DNA from: Ipomoea triloba
Taxonomy: Eukaryota > Streptophyta > Magnoliopsida > Solanales > Convolvulaceae
Assembly: GCF_003576645.1 (NCBI RefSeq)
Contig: NC_044925.1
Coordinates: forward strand, 21,119,985 to 21,183,984
Direction of reading: 5' to 3'
Length of the DNA stretch: 64,000 bases
Shown here: positions 35,263 to 46,051 of the stretch, piece by piece
Layout of the letters: every line of letters starts with the position of its first letter
Numbering within the stretch: position 1 is the first letter of the stretch
Translations under genes and position numbers: made by a program
The notes under the pieces: generated by a model
The model's input: the letters and a program-made list of their open reading frames with translations, nothing else
Database searches by the model: none
Told to the model about the DNA's origin: nothing

Positions 35263-35561
35263 GGGTGTGTTTGGTTGACATGTTTTGGTATAAGTATGGG
35301 TATTAAAGTGATTGTTATTGTTTGGTTGATAGGTTTTTAGAATATTACTATGATTTGGAATACCCCATTAATTGAAAAACTCATACCCTTATTAAATAAA
35401 GATTTCATTTCCCTCCCTCCTTTCTTCCCCAACTATTAATAATCATTCTCATTCCACCCTACTACCAAACATGCAAAATACTTTCATCAAAACCCATTAC
35501 CCTTACCAAGTATTTGATACTCATACCGATTTCGATTCCCATATGCAAACCAAACACACCC
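35263..35561 (-). mobile_element. Harbinger/Tourist-like MITE, copy 2
   Basis: GGGTGTGTTTGGTT ... AACCAAACACACCC with target duplication TAA on both sides (35260-35262, 35562-35564). Inverse orientation to copies 1 and 3. It lies in the promoter-proximal DNA of the inhibitor gene. Confidence 0.88.
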
Positions 35562-35768
35562 TAAGTTAACATCAATCTTTGACGTTTGAATATTATTTTT
35601 ATGATGTAAGAACTTTAAGCAATTATTTAACCATTAGGTAAGACAAAAGAATTTAGAACACCTAAATAATTTGACTTTAAAATGTGGCACACAGACTTTG
35701 AACTAGTTAACACTTGAAAAATTTATAGGAAACTCTTATCACCATAATAAGCTTTAGCTTAACATTAA

Positions 35769-36069
35769 GGGCGCGTTTGGTTCGTACATGGGAATCGGAA
35801 TCGGAATGAGTATCAAAAATTTGATAATGGTAATGAGTTTTGGTGAAAGTATTTAGCATGTTTGGTAGTTGGGTGGAATGGGAATGGTTATTAATTGTTG
35901 GGGAAGAAAGGATGAAGAGGGATGAAACCCTTATTTAATAAGGGTATAGGTTTTCTCATTAATGGGGTATTCCAAACCCATAGTAGCATTCACAAAACCT
36001 ATCAACCAAACACAAGCAATCTCTTTCATACTCATTCTTTATACCTAAACCCACCAACCAAACACACCC
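35769..36069 (+). mobile_element. Harbinger/Tourist-like MITE, copy 3
   Basis: GGGCGCGTTTGGTT ... AACCAAACACACCC, 301 bp, target duplication TAA (35766-35768, 36070-36072). Same interior as copy 1. Confidence 0.88.
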
Positions 36070-36586
36070 TAAGTACAGACATATATTTGAATAACTAACT
36101 TCAAGGGTCTATGTATGTCAAATTTATCAATGATGAGCCTTTTTATTTTTCTTGTAATATTTTAGAATTAAATGTGCAAATGACATTTCGAAAAACATAT
36201 TGGTTAGGAAAATCCTAAACTTATTTTGAATTTGTTTGCACATAATGTTGAACTTTAGAATGAGTTGCAATTTTCATTTACATTAAAAACTGCATAATGC
36301 GGTTTACAAATTTTGAAAGAAGTTTAGTGGAAGGCATGACCTACATTATTTTAACATATTTTTTTTCACGAAATTATAATTTTTTTCCATATCCAACTAA
36401 ACACCTCATAAATTAATGAAAGAAAAAAATTACATTTTTAGTCCCTTAATTGTTTACAAGTTATAAATGTATGTATCCATGTTTTTCAATTGTTCTAAAG
36501 CTAGGCTTTCAATTTTAACCAAGTTGTAAATATAGTCCATGCCTTTCAATTGTTGTAAATCTTGTCCTTCAATTATTGACATATAG
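36070..36586. other. Intergenic, nothing recognised
   Basis: AT-rich with no gene. The last 150 bp repeats the words TTCAATTGTTGTAAAT/TTCAATTGTTCTAAAG. Confidence 0.5.
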
Positions 36587-36596
36587 TTAAACATTT

Positions 36597-37246
36597 GAGT
36601 TAATACCAACTGGGGTCCTCCGAGTACAGTGACACCGTCACGTTTAGTCCTGAGCTTTCAATTTAACCACTCCTGATCCTTCAACTTTCAAGTTACACAA
36701 CCTATATATGTTCCTTCAACTTTCAAATTAACCATTTATGGTTCTTCAACTTTCAAATTTTTAATCAGCCATGATCCTAACTTTATCTTAACTTAGACTA
36801 AGGCCTTCCTCAATAGTGGGGGCTTTGGTGTGGTTTTTGAGGAGTTTTTGTAAGTGTGATTAGGAAGAGAAAATTTGAGTGGAGAGAAAAAAAAAAGAAA
36901 AAACAAAACAAAATAAACAAACAGACAAAAATAATTAAAAAGGGTATTTACGCCTAATTGTGTGAGGCGCGCTTATTCTAAACCAAAGTGGGCCATGACG
37001 TCTGCCAAATTCTCTTGCAGGAGAAAGAATTCATCTTAATTTTCACCTCACATTTGTTAACAAACTGACTCCAAAGTTTTTATTCTGACAAAACCCCATT
37101 AAAACTTACAAATGTGGATGGCCTAATGGAAGGACCATGATCGGTTAAATTTGAATGTTGAAAGACCACGAGTGGCTAAATTAAAAGTTTAGGACAAAAC
37201 GTGACAATGTCACTATACTCGGAGGACCTCAACTGGTATTTAACTA
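36597..37246. mobile_element. Mutator-type MITE, interrupted by another MITE
   Basis: The termini GAGTTAATACCAACTGGGGT and, in inverse, ATAGTTAAATACCAGTTGAG are followed on both sides by GTCCTCCGAGTA, CAGTGACA/TAGTGACA and GTCACGTTT. A 10-bp direct repeat, TTAAACATTT, flanks the whole (36587-36596, 37247-37256), as expected of Mutator-like elements (9-11 bp). Without the inner insert it would be about 325 bp. Confidence 0.85.
36802..37123. mobile_element. Inner MITE with TAA target duplication
   Basis: Starts GGCCTTCCTCAATAGTGGGG and ends ...AATGTGGATGGCC; flanked by TAA (36799-36801, 37124-37126), suggesting Harbinger type. It lies inside the Mutator-type MITE and is therefore younger. Confidence 0.75.
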
Positions 37247-37256
37247 TTAAACATTT

Positions 37257-37967
37257 AATAGTACGTTTAAATGAAAAACTAAATTTGCAATTGTCTCCAA
37301 TTAAAAGACAAAACTTACAACAATGAAAAACAAGAGTTAGGTTCGCAACGAAGTCATCAACAATTAAAGAATTAAATAACAACTAAAAAAAATAAGAACT
37401 ATATATGCATGTAACTCGGGAACAATTGAAAAATCAAAAATATGTTTTTTCCTTAATCAAATAAACCGTATCCAATTGAACATAATTTTGTGCAAAAGGC
37501 TTAAGCGGCAAACAACATTACCCAAAATTTTTGGGATCACAAATGAATTGAAGGAGTTTGTTTTACCTAAGATGGATTTCTTTTTCTTTTTTTTTTTTTA
37601 AGAAGAAAAAATCTTATTTGAAAATAATTAAGAATAATTTAAAATGAGCAGCTAGCAACCTAGGAAGCATATACTTCGTAGCATGCATGAATATAATAAT
37701 TCTATATACTTCGTCATCAAATTCTATAGTTAGAATGCATAAGAAAGGATATGATATGGTTGTAATCTTATTTCCATATCTCTTTTCAAGATCAGATTAC
37801 CTCTAATACCCATATCTTATCTTCAATTCCTTAAAGTCATGTCCTCAACAATATATGCCTTTGATAATTGATACATTTGAATGTAAAACTAATAATTCAA
37901 AACTAATCTTCACGTCTCTTACTATTTTAAATATTTGATATTATAATTTTTTTTACATTTTATATAG

Positions 37968-37974
<7 letters not shown>
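37257..37974. other. Intergenic, nothing recognised
   Basis: AT-rich; no gene or repeat I can support. Confidence 0.5.

Positions 37975-38011
<37 letters not shown>
37975..38011. repeat. (TA)n microsatellite
   Basis: About 36 bp of TA. Confidence 0.95.
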
Positions 38012-38015
<4 letters not shown>

Positions 38016-38078
38016 TTATGTACTATTTACTAACACAAACATAATTTTAAAAACCAGAAATTGATATGAAAAATAATA

Positions 38079-38323
38079 CTTCATCCGTCCCATTATTTGT
38101 CTGGTTCGTTCAACGAGACTTGACTGAAATTATTTTGAACTCAATTTTTAATAATATTAAGTATAGTATTAGTATATAAAATTTATATATTTACAAACTA
38201 CTATAAAACACAAAATTTTAAATTTAAAAATAATTGAAAACTAATAAATAAAGTAAAAAAAGAAGAAAAAGTTAGTTTGACCCATGAATAGTAAAAATGA
38301 CAGGTAAAATAAGACATGGAGAG
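38079..38323 (+). mobile_element. Stowaway-type MITE, copy 1
   Basis: Left end CTTCATCCGTCCCATTATTT; right end ...TAAGACATGGAGAG; TA on both sides. The left half is nearly the same as in copy 2 at 42049-42307. Stowaway elements are Tc1/mariner-derived with TA target sites. Confidence 0.8.
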
Positions 38324-38394
38324 TATAAAAACTTTTGAGAAGTAAAACTCTTGTTACTTATTACATGTGATTTTATTGATAGAAGAAAATAATA

Positions 38395-38395
38395 T

Positions 38396-38467
<72 letters not shown>
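38395..38467. repeat. (AAT)n/(ATT)n inverted microsatellite
   Basis: A run of ATA/AAT triplets turns into TTA/ATT triplets, making a perfect hairpin-capable tract. Confidence 0.95.
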
Positions 38468-38469
<2 letters not shown>

Positions 38470-38567
38470 CTTTTTTTTACGAATTAGAGCATGTAAATAT
38501 GGAATAAAAAATACTCCGTAGTACTAAACTGATTTGATGAAATGACGCACGTTGCATTTTAGATTAA

Positions 38568-38830
38568 GGGTGTATTTGGTAACCTATAAAATGACTTCCG
38601 GAAAATGTTTTTCAGGTTTTTGGTGTTTGGCAACATTCGGAAAATGTTTTCCGTTGACAAAGGAAAATCAGTTTATTTTTTCGGAAAATGACTTAAGGAA
38701 TTTTTTTTCCGTAAGTCATTTTCCAGAATCGTCAAAATTGTCATTTCGCATGTTCTTGATCAAAACCAAGCCATATCACCCATGACCATAGACCAAGGAG
38801 GTGGGGAAACCACCGGAAACCTTTGCTACG

Positions 38831-38868
<38 letters not shown>

Positions 38869-39119
38869 TTATTTTAATAAATTCTATTTTTTAATAAATA
38901 GCATTATTTTAATATTATTATAAGTTTTTATATTTTAAATAAAATAATTACAATGTTTAATTATACAATTCTTTCCATTTTATAGAAAATGAACCAAACA
39001 CACAAAGACAGTTTTCCATAATACATCCAAACACTTGAAATGGAACTGTTTTCCGAAAAATGACTCATTTTCCAGAAAACATTTTTCATAAGTCATTTTT
39101 CTGCTTTCAAAACGGACCC
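38568..39119 (+). mobile_element. Harbinger-like MITE rich in GGAAAATG, copy 1
   Basis: Starts GGGTGTATTTGGTAACCTAT and ends ...GCTTTCAAAACGGACCC; TAA on both sides (38565-38567, 39120-39122). It contains many GGAAAATGACTT/TTTTCCGGAA words arranged as inverted repeats and a (TTA)n tract at 38833-38867. Copy 2 is at 44186-44620 in opposite orientation. Confidence 0.8.
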
Positions 39120-39122
39120 TAA

Positions 39123-40144
39123 ATGCACATGGGAAACTATATAACGGTCCACTAATCTGCAAATTAAAACTATCGCAGCACTATTTAATTACACATTTTC
39201 TTAGGCTAGCCAATAAGCTGTTGGCCCAGCCTATCTTGTGGTAAAATGGCATAATGGGGTTGGAGATAATTAGTTGGGCTAAATTTGTGGGTGAAGTTGG
39301 TCTTATGGAGATGGGCTGAGGAGACCCAATAAGCTGAGACAATTTGCTCATAGCAATTGTTATACCTTGGATGAGGGTCCATTTTACATTCTGGATTTTG
39401 GTTAAAAAATTATGTGAATATAATGCACATATTATATACTTGCAGTCAGTAATTTATGTGGTTGTAAATAAATTAAAGGCACATAGCATGTTAATTACAG
39501 ACGTATAACATGGTAACTACATACACATAATATGTTAAATGTAGACATATTATATGTTTGTAGTTAACATGTTATATGCCTTGACACATCAATTGTTAAC
39601 TATAGATACTGAATATGTTAATTGCAAACACATAATCTGAAGGTTATTTTAGACTAAAATCTATAATGCAAGATAGACCTAGTTGTCCATTTGTACCAAA
39701 ATTCATTAAGAAACCCTTAAGGTTTATCATAAATTATAGGTGGATCTTGATTTTAAAAAATTAAATTCAGATTGTGTACCTCCAATTAACATATTATGTA
39801 CAATCAGTTAATATATTATGTATTGCAAAAAAAAAAAAAAAAAAACTGATGAATATATTATGTACATTCAGTTAATATATTATGTATTGCAAAAAAACTG
39901 AATAACATAATATGTTAACTACGTGTATATAATTTGAACAGAATTTATCATGCGTATGGTGAACCTTAGTTCGGTTTATGCATTAAACATTTAAACCACA
40001 ATGCTAAAAGCCTCTTCCTTGATGTAACAATCACAAAACGATATGTAATCCAACCAAGAAAACTTTTGCCAACCAATTTTCTATTTAGAAACCAACTATC
40101 CACAAGGTAGTTAGACTAGCAAAATACAAACAATCTAACTATAC
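39123..40144. other. Intergenic with ATATTATGTA repeats
   Basis: No gene. From about 39410 to 39920 the words ACATAATATGTTAA, ATATTATGTA and AACATGTTATATG recur; TCAGTTAATATATTATGTATTG occurs twice near 39804 and 39868 with an A-run between. Confidence 0.5.
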
Positions 40145-41746
40145 ACAATGGCGAAATGGAACGTTCCTCTCCTTTGTGCGCGTTGTTGGCTACTGGTGGG
40201 GACCCCACTTGTTATTCTCAAGTTGTGCTCCATCCTGAGTGGCGTACTGCAATAGATGAGGAGTTCAATGCGCTGCTTCACAATCAGACCTGGCGGTTGA
40301 TTCCGACAACCCCGGATATGAATGTTGTGGGTTGCAAATGGGTGTTCCGCACTAAGCGGAAGGCTGACGAGTCTATAGAGCGTTTCAAGGCATGACTGGT
40401 CGCGAAGGGGTTTAATCAGGTGGCAAGTGAGGATTTCTTCGACACCTTTAGCCCGGTGGTGAAGCCTACCACGGTTCGTCTTTTGTTGTCCTTGGCATTG
40501 TCGCGTGGGTAGACTCTTCGACAGTTGGATGCCCACAACGCTTTCTTGAACGGGCGTTTAGCGGAGACTGTGTATATGAAGTAGCCGCCCGGTATTTTGA
40601 TCCACGCATTCCTAATCACGTCTGCCTACTTCACCGGTCTCTTTATGGTCTGAAGCATGCCCCCGGTCTTGATTCACGCTTCTGCATGACTTCCTGTTGT
40701 GAGTTGGGTTCAAGGCCTCTAAGACTGATATCTCTTTGTTTCATCGGTCCGATGCTGAGTCTCACATGTTTATCCTTGTCTATGTTGATGGTATCCTCGT
40801 GATGGTGAGTGATTTGTCTCTTGTTTATGAGCTTTTGCAGCATTTGGCTTCTACGTTTAAGATTCGTGACCTAGGATCTCCGCATTTTTTCCTCGGGATT
40901 GAGACTATGCCAGTTGATGGTGGTTATATTCTTTCTCAACGCAGGTACATCGTTGATATTCTCAATCGTGTTGGGATGGTCGACTGCAAGCCTCTTGCTA
41001 CGCCTGTTTCTACGACTCGTGTGTTTGAGGTGTCTGATGATTTGTTTGACAATCCTACTCAGTACAGGAGTCTTGCGGGTACTTTGCAATATCTGACTGT
41101 GACAAGGCCCGATCTTTCTTATGCAGTGAACCGCATGTGTCAGCATATGCACTCTCCTTCGATTTCGCATTGGGCCATGTTGAAGAGGGTGTTGCGGTAT
41201 GTTAAGGCTACGCTTCAGTTTGGCTTGCGTTTGCGCCCTTCTCTGACGTTTGTCTTGCACGGGTACTCTGATTCGGATTGGACTGGCGATGTTCTTGATC
41301 AGAAATCTACCAGTGGTTTTGCTGTCTATCTAGGTGATAATTTGGTTTCTTGGGTCTGTATGTAGGAAGCAGCGAACTGTGGCTCGTTCTTCGATAGAGG
41401 CTTAATATAAATGCCTTGTTGATGTGGCTGCTGAAGTGACCTGGGTTGTGTCGCTGCTGAATGAGATTGGGTTGCCGTTTTCAACTCCGCCCACCGTGTG
41501 GTGTGACAATTTGGGTGCTACATATCTTTGTGCCAATCCGGGGTTCTATGCATGCGCGCACAAAGCATGTTGAGGTGGATTGTCATTTTGTGCGAGATAA
41601 AGTTGCTTCTGGTGCTCTCAAAGTCCATTTTGCCTCTACTCAGGATCATGTTGCTGACATCTTCACCAAACCGTTGTCAGTCAAGCAGTTTGAGTTGCTT
41701 CGGGACAAGCTTAATGTTGTGTGTTTACAACCTTAAACTTGAGGGG
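40145..41746 (+). pseudogene. Decayed Ty1-Copia pol remnant (reverse transcriptase and RNase H)
   Basis: An old retrotransposon fragment. Translation shows, in order, the start of the RT domain (EWRTAIDEEFNAL, CKWVFRTK), [28 protein letters not shown], the RT active-site segment as YVDGIL where YVDDIL is expected, LGIE, YRSLAGTLQYLTVTRPD, the RNase H segment SDSDWTGD and STSGF, TKHVEVDCHFVRD and DIFTKPLS. There are in-frame stops near 40393, 40510, 40576, 41363 and 41403 and at least one frameshift, and gag, protease and integrase are absent. It ends at a purine-rich tract (CTTGAGGGGGTG) before a probable 3' LTR. It cannot move by itself. Confidence 0.9.
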
Positions 41747-41880
41747 GTGTAATAGGACTCTTGTAGTTTAGTACTCTTAGACTTCTATATCTTGTATTAT
41801 TCTACATGTATTTATGCACTCTCTGTATATCTATTATTTACGATATTCAATATACATTCATCGATTCCACTTGATTCCAT
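41747..41880 (+). mobile_element. Probable 3' LTR of the Copia remnant
   Basis: TGTAATAGGACTCTTGTAG begins immediately after the polypurine tract, as expected of a Copia 3' LTR. The right boundary, near 41880, is estimated; there is no 5' LTR in the window for comparison. Confidence 0.55.
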
Positions 41881-42048
41881 TGATTTTTTTCTTTCATTTA
41901 CTACTTTACCTAACATACACGAAAGTGCTTATGTAACCGAAAAAGAAAAAAAGGAAAAAAAAAATATAAGGAGATAAAGGGTTTTCTTGTCGAATTCCCC
42001 TTTCAAGTAAAAAGTGTCCATGTTCGACACCATTAGAACAATTAAGTA

Positions 42049-42307
42049 CTCCATCTGTCCCATTTTATGTGTCTCGTTTGGTTAACGAGACTTGACTGAA
42101 GTTATTTTTAATTCAATTTTTTATAATATTAAGTTTAGTATTAATATACAAAATTTATATATTTAGAAACTACACTAAAAGTACTATTAAACACAAAAAA
42201 TCAAATTTAAAATAAATAAAAAAAATAATAAAGAAAATAAACAAAGAAGAAAGAGTTGATTTGACTAATGAATAGTAAGTATGACAAATAAAATGGGATA
42301 GATGGAG
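42049..42307 (+). mobile_element. Stowaway-type MITE, copy 2
   Basis: The termini CTCCATCTGTCCCATTTTAT and the inverse ...AAATGGGATAGATGGAG match over about 22 bp with few changes; TA on both sides (42047-42048, 42308-42309). Confidence 0.9.
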
Positions 42308-42329
42308 TATGAGATAATTGAAATGGTAA

Positions 42330-43480
42330 GAATAATTAATCACCTTGTTGTTAGAATCCAAATTGGGTGAGAAGTTTGTGCAAAAATGACCATTACAACA
42401 TTTCATATCTAATTTGAGTGACATAAAATCCTCTTTGCCCCTATTACAACATTTCATATGAGGATGAATTTTATAAGCAATCAAAACATTATCATTAATT
42501 AATGATCTACTCGAAGTAAAAGCAGGTTGGGATTTGGAAATAATGCTAGACAGGAATATTTTAATTTTGTTAGCAATCATCTTTGAAACAATTTATAAAC
42601 TACACAAATTAATTAGTTTAAATTATGTGGAATTTTCAAGATGATTGGATTTGGAGATAAAGATTATATGAGAACGCGGTCCGATCCACATAAGTGATGG
42701 TTCCCCCTGAGTCAGCTCCCGTGCCTCCTGGAGCGAACGTGGGTGTACCTGGACTGTTAAATAGACAGAGAAAGACCCCGTAAATTTACCAAAAAAAAAA
42801 GATTATATGAGTACAGCTAAATTTCTTTATAAAATAACCATGATTGAGAAAATTCAAAGCACATGGAGAAAATTCATAGCACATGTGATAATACAAAAGT
42901 CGACAATGGACCAAATTTTTTGAACAAAAGAGTTGGCATACCATTAGGTCTAGTGGATATTTGGAACAATGATATACAAACTCCAAAGCTAGTGACGGAA
43001 CGTGACAAGAGTTTATCTTCGTCAGATACCCTTCTTCCAATCGCATTGAGAACTTCATCCATATCAATGTTCAAAGGGTTTATGGATTTGAACAAATGCA
43101 CAAAATAATTCATACCTAGATCATCCATCTCCTTTTTGGTTACTAATCAAAATGTTATCTTCTTTCTTAAGCTTATTAATTTTATTTCTTGCCACTATTT
43201 CTTTTGCCATAGAGTAAAAATATTGTGTCTTATCCCACTCTTTTAACTGTTCAATCATGGCCCTTTGTCTCCATATCACTTTTTCCTCATCTAATAGCTT
43301 TTCTGAGCTTTTTTTTCAAGGAATTAATCCCTTCCTAAGTTGGTTTCTTCATTTTTTTCATAGGGATTAATATTAGATAGCTCATCTTCCAGTTGTTTTT
43401 TTAAATCATTCATGTGCCTAAAATAACTTTTGTTCCATCTCAGAGATGTTACATTGTATTTTTTTCCCCAAACTGCATGA
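42330..43480 (-). pseudogene. Old LINE (non-LTR retrotransposon) fragment
   Basis: Minus-strand pieces line up in the usual LINE order: the segment before RT (WRQRAMIEQLKEWDKTQYFYS, about 43300-43190), the start of RT (FVHLFKS ... RPNGMPTLLFKKFG, about 43110-42890), FLNHGYFIKKF (about 42850), then IANKIK ... ISKSQPAFTSSRSLINDNVL and SLKLDM (about 42580-42390). Frameshifts break it, and the catalytic part is missing. A SINE sits between the last two pieces. Confidence 0.8.
42673..42799 (+). mobile_element. SINE family 2, 5'-truncated, inside the LINE fragment
   Basis: Flanked by the direct repeat AGATTATATGAG (42661-42672, with the second copy ending at 42811), ending in an A10 tail. The body TGGTTCCCCCTGAGTCAGCT, GAGCGAACGTGGGTG and CGTAAATTTACC matches, with point changes, the minus-strand sequence of the fuller copy at 59007-59193. 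The tRNA-like head is missing. Confidence 0.85.
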
Positions 43481-43650
43481 CCTAAATTTCCTTATAACAC
43501 AAAACCAACACAATTACGATGTCTTATGATTTGTGAACATTCTTCAGATTTGATCCACATTACTTCAAACTTACAAGACCGTTTTCCTTACTTTTTATAC
43601 GCTCTCAATTCCCTATTTAGATTTAGAAAGATCAAACTATGATTTGAATG

Positions 43651-43765
43651 TTAAAGATCTTGTGGTCTAGTGGCATTTGGTTTACACTCTTACATGGAGG
43701 GAAGTGGGTTCGAGTCTCAATAGATACAACTTGTCTCTTCTTTGTGTTTCAATATGTGCTTGAGG
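43651..43765 (+). mobile_element. SINE family 1 copy
   Basis: AAGATCTTGTGGTCTAGTGG (A-box region) and GTGGGTTCGAGTCTC (B box) followed by the body word CTTTGTGTTTCAATATG. Confidence 0.8.
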
Positions 43766-43893
43766 GTTTAAAAAAACACCCTTTTCCCCATTCAAGAGAT
43801 TTATCCAAACCATTATCTTCCAGAGAATTAAAATTGTATGACTTCCCGAGTTTCTTTAATTTTTTGCTCCTTAGTTTGATTTCTCAACGAAAA

Positions 43894-43965
43894 ACCAACT
43901 TCCCGACTTTCCTTTTGAGTTTCTTTAATTTTTTACTCCTCAGTTTGATTTCTCAACGAAAGACC
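43894..43965 (+). repeat. Local direct duplication
   Basis: GAGTTTCTTTAATTTTTTGC...TCAGTTTGATTTCTCAACGA is present twice (starting about 43848 and 43916), with a few changes. Confidence 0.85.
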
Positions 43966-44185
43966 AACTAAGGATACTCCTTAATTGGGATCTAACTCAT
44001 ATAATTTTCCGGTGCTCCCAACTTATTTGAGAGTTCCCAAACTCTAAATAGTTCCAACTAAAAGTACTCATGAGTCCAGATAAGATTGGCCTTCATCAAT
44101 CTCTATCAAAATAGTGAGATGAAGATTGTCAATCTCTTCCAAAATAGAGAGAGGAAGATTGCCATCAAGGTTGGAAACTACAATA

Positions 44186-44620
44186 GGGTGTGTTTGGAAA
44201 GCAGGACAATGACTTCTGAAAAATGTTTTCTGGAAAATGAGTCATTTTCCGGAAAATAGTTTCATTTCCGGTGTTTGGTTGCATTCTGGAAAACTATCTT
44301 TGTGTGTTTGGTTCATTTTCTGAAAAATGAATTAAATTGTATAATTTTACATTTTAATTTTTTTTTAAAATATAAAATAATAATAATAATATTTCTTTTA
44401 AAAAGTAACATATGTTTGGCAAAAAAAAAAATTGTTGAAGTCAAGTCCGAAAAATGACTTCCGAAAAAAAAAATCGGAAGTCATTTTCTGGAAAAATGAC
44501 CTCATTTCCCTTGGTCAACGGAAATTGTTTTCCGTTGACTACATTTTCCAAGCACTGCCAAACACCAAAAGCCCGAAAAATGATTTCCAAAAACCATTTT
44601 CCGGGCTACCAAACACACCC
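44186..44620 (-). mobile_element. Harbinger-like MITE rich in GGAAAATG, copy 2
   Basis: GGGTGTGTTTGGAAAGCAGG ... GGGCTACCAAACACACCC, with GGAAAATGACTT/TTTTCCGG inverted words as in 38568-39119. The flanks ATA and TTA do not match, so the target site has changed or the left end is trimmed. Confidence 0.75.
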
Positions 44621-45329
44621 TTAGTATCCTGCAAATCAACACCCATATCATTCAAGTTTGCAACTCCTCTTTTTTTGTTTGTTTGTTTTTTTTTTTGAAT
44701 TCTCAAAAAGATTGCTTTTCTTTGGTTTAACCAAAATATTCTCGGTTTAATTTTTTCATCACGTTAAATATAATTTAATTGTCAAGTCTTGATTATTTTT
44801 GAAGAATCAAGTCTCGATCTTACGTCATTGTTTACAATTTAACATGTAAAAACTAAGAGATGACAATAAATTCAAAGAATAAAATACAAATAAGCCACTG
44901 AACTATTTAAAAAACAACAATTGCCATTAAACTCGAATAACCTCTAAATAAGCCACTAAACCTGAAAAAATAGCAATTAACATTTTTAACTGATTAACTC
45001 TTGATTTTTGCTGGCTGAATTGCCAAATATTTATTTTATTTTATTTTTTATTATTTTGATCCACCTGGATGATTTGTAAGGAAATGAATTTTCATTTTTC
45101 ACCTCTCAATTTCTTCATTTCACAAAAAATTACATTCCGTCTTTCATTCATAAGCATAAAGAATCAATTTACCCCACCTAATGTATTGTTCAACATCATT
45201 TTCAACCAACATTCCCTAGTACGGATAAGAATTTGACCATTTTCAATTGCATAAACTACAATTATAAGAAAGCTTGGAATGAAAATGAATCAAAAATATT
45301 TTTAATTTTACAAGCCTAAAATAAAAAAT
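44621..45329. other. Intergenic, nothing recognised
   Basis: AT-rich. 44890-45010 repeats 'GCCACTAAAC/GCCATTAAAC' words, perhaps a MITE remnant. Confidence 0.4.
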
Positions 45330-45533
45330 CATAAGAATTGCAAGTAACCAGTGAGCGGATAACTCCACAATAACATAGGTGGCGGGAGCCTCCTTAAGAA
45401 CCACATCAAAGTTCTTGGTGTTCAAGTCCACAACGTAGTCTCGCTTCTCGCCGCTGTCATTGAAATCGCTGATCTCCTAGAAAAGATTATAGTAAGATCC
45501 AACAGAAGCGAACAAGACGCTCATAAGTTCCAT
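45330..45533 (-). pseudogene. Sulfhydryl oxidase (QSOX-like) first-exon fragment
   Basis: Minus-strand translation from ATG 45533 gives a short hydrophobic leader, an in-frame TAG at 45479-45477, then ISDFNDSGEKRDYVVDLNTK, NFDVVLKEAPATYVIVELSA and HW. This is the signal-peptide exit and first thioredoxin-fold half of plant quiescin-sulfhydryl oxidases, enzymes that form disulphides in secreted proteins. Where the family has the CxxC active site right after the AHW-like segment, this copy has LLAI and then runs into non-coding sequence. The stop and the lost CxxC make it a dead fragment. It lies about 500 bp upstream of, and divergent from, the glycosylase gene. Confidence 0.7.
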
Positions 45534-46051
45534 GCAGGTATATTATAATAATAAAATAAAACAAAATAAACATTTGACAATCCAATTAGTAAAAGATCAA
45601 AATTTAACATATTGTTAAAAAATGTTTATTGAAGTTGGATAACTTAATTACTATTTTCCAAATACTTCTATGCTTTAATTTTCTAAATTCAATAGGTGTA
45701 GAGGTGCTTTTTCCTCTCACTCAACAACAGTAACTGTTTCGTACTCTTTCTCTCTCTAGAATATCCTTTTTTCTAGCCGCCGTTGGTTTCCTCCATCGAA
45801 CGAACAGCTTCAATTTTCTCAGACCCACTCCTACTTCTACTTCTACTATCCTCAGGGGCTTCATCGTCATCAATGTACCTTCTACTCTGCTCTCTCTAGG
45901 GTTTCATTTCTCTGCATTCCCACCCTGCGAACCGGATACACCTCCATTTCATCTTTTTCAACCTCTCTTCTCACCCTACTCCACCTCTAAAACCCTAGTT
46001 TCAACTGTGCGGGTCCAATTCACGCAATATCCGGTCCCCCGCGTGAAATCG

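Noticed and set aside
27411..36072. A biosynthetic or functional cluster linking the HLS1-like, inhibitor and glycosylase genes
   Set aside because: The genes are far apart, on different strands, from unrelated pathways, and separated by independent transposon insertions.
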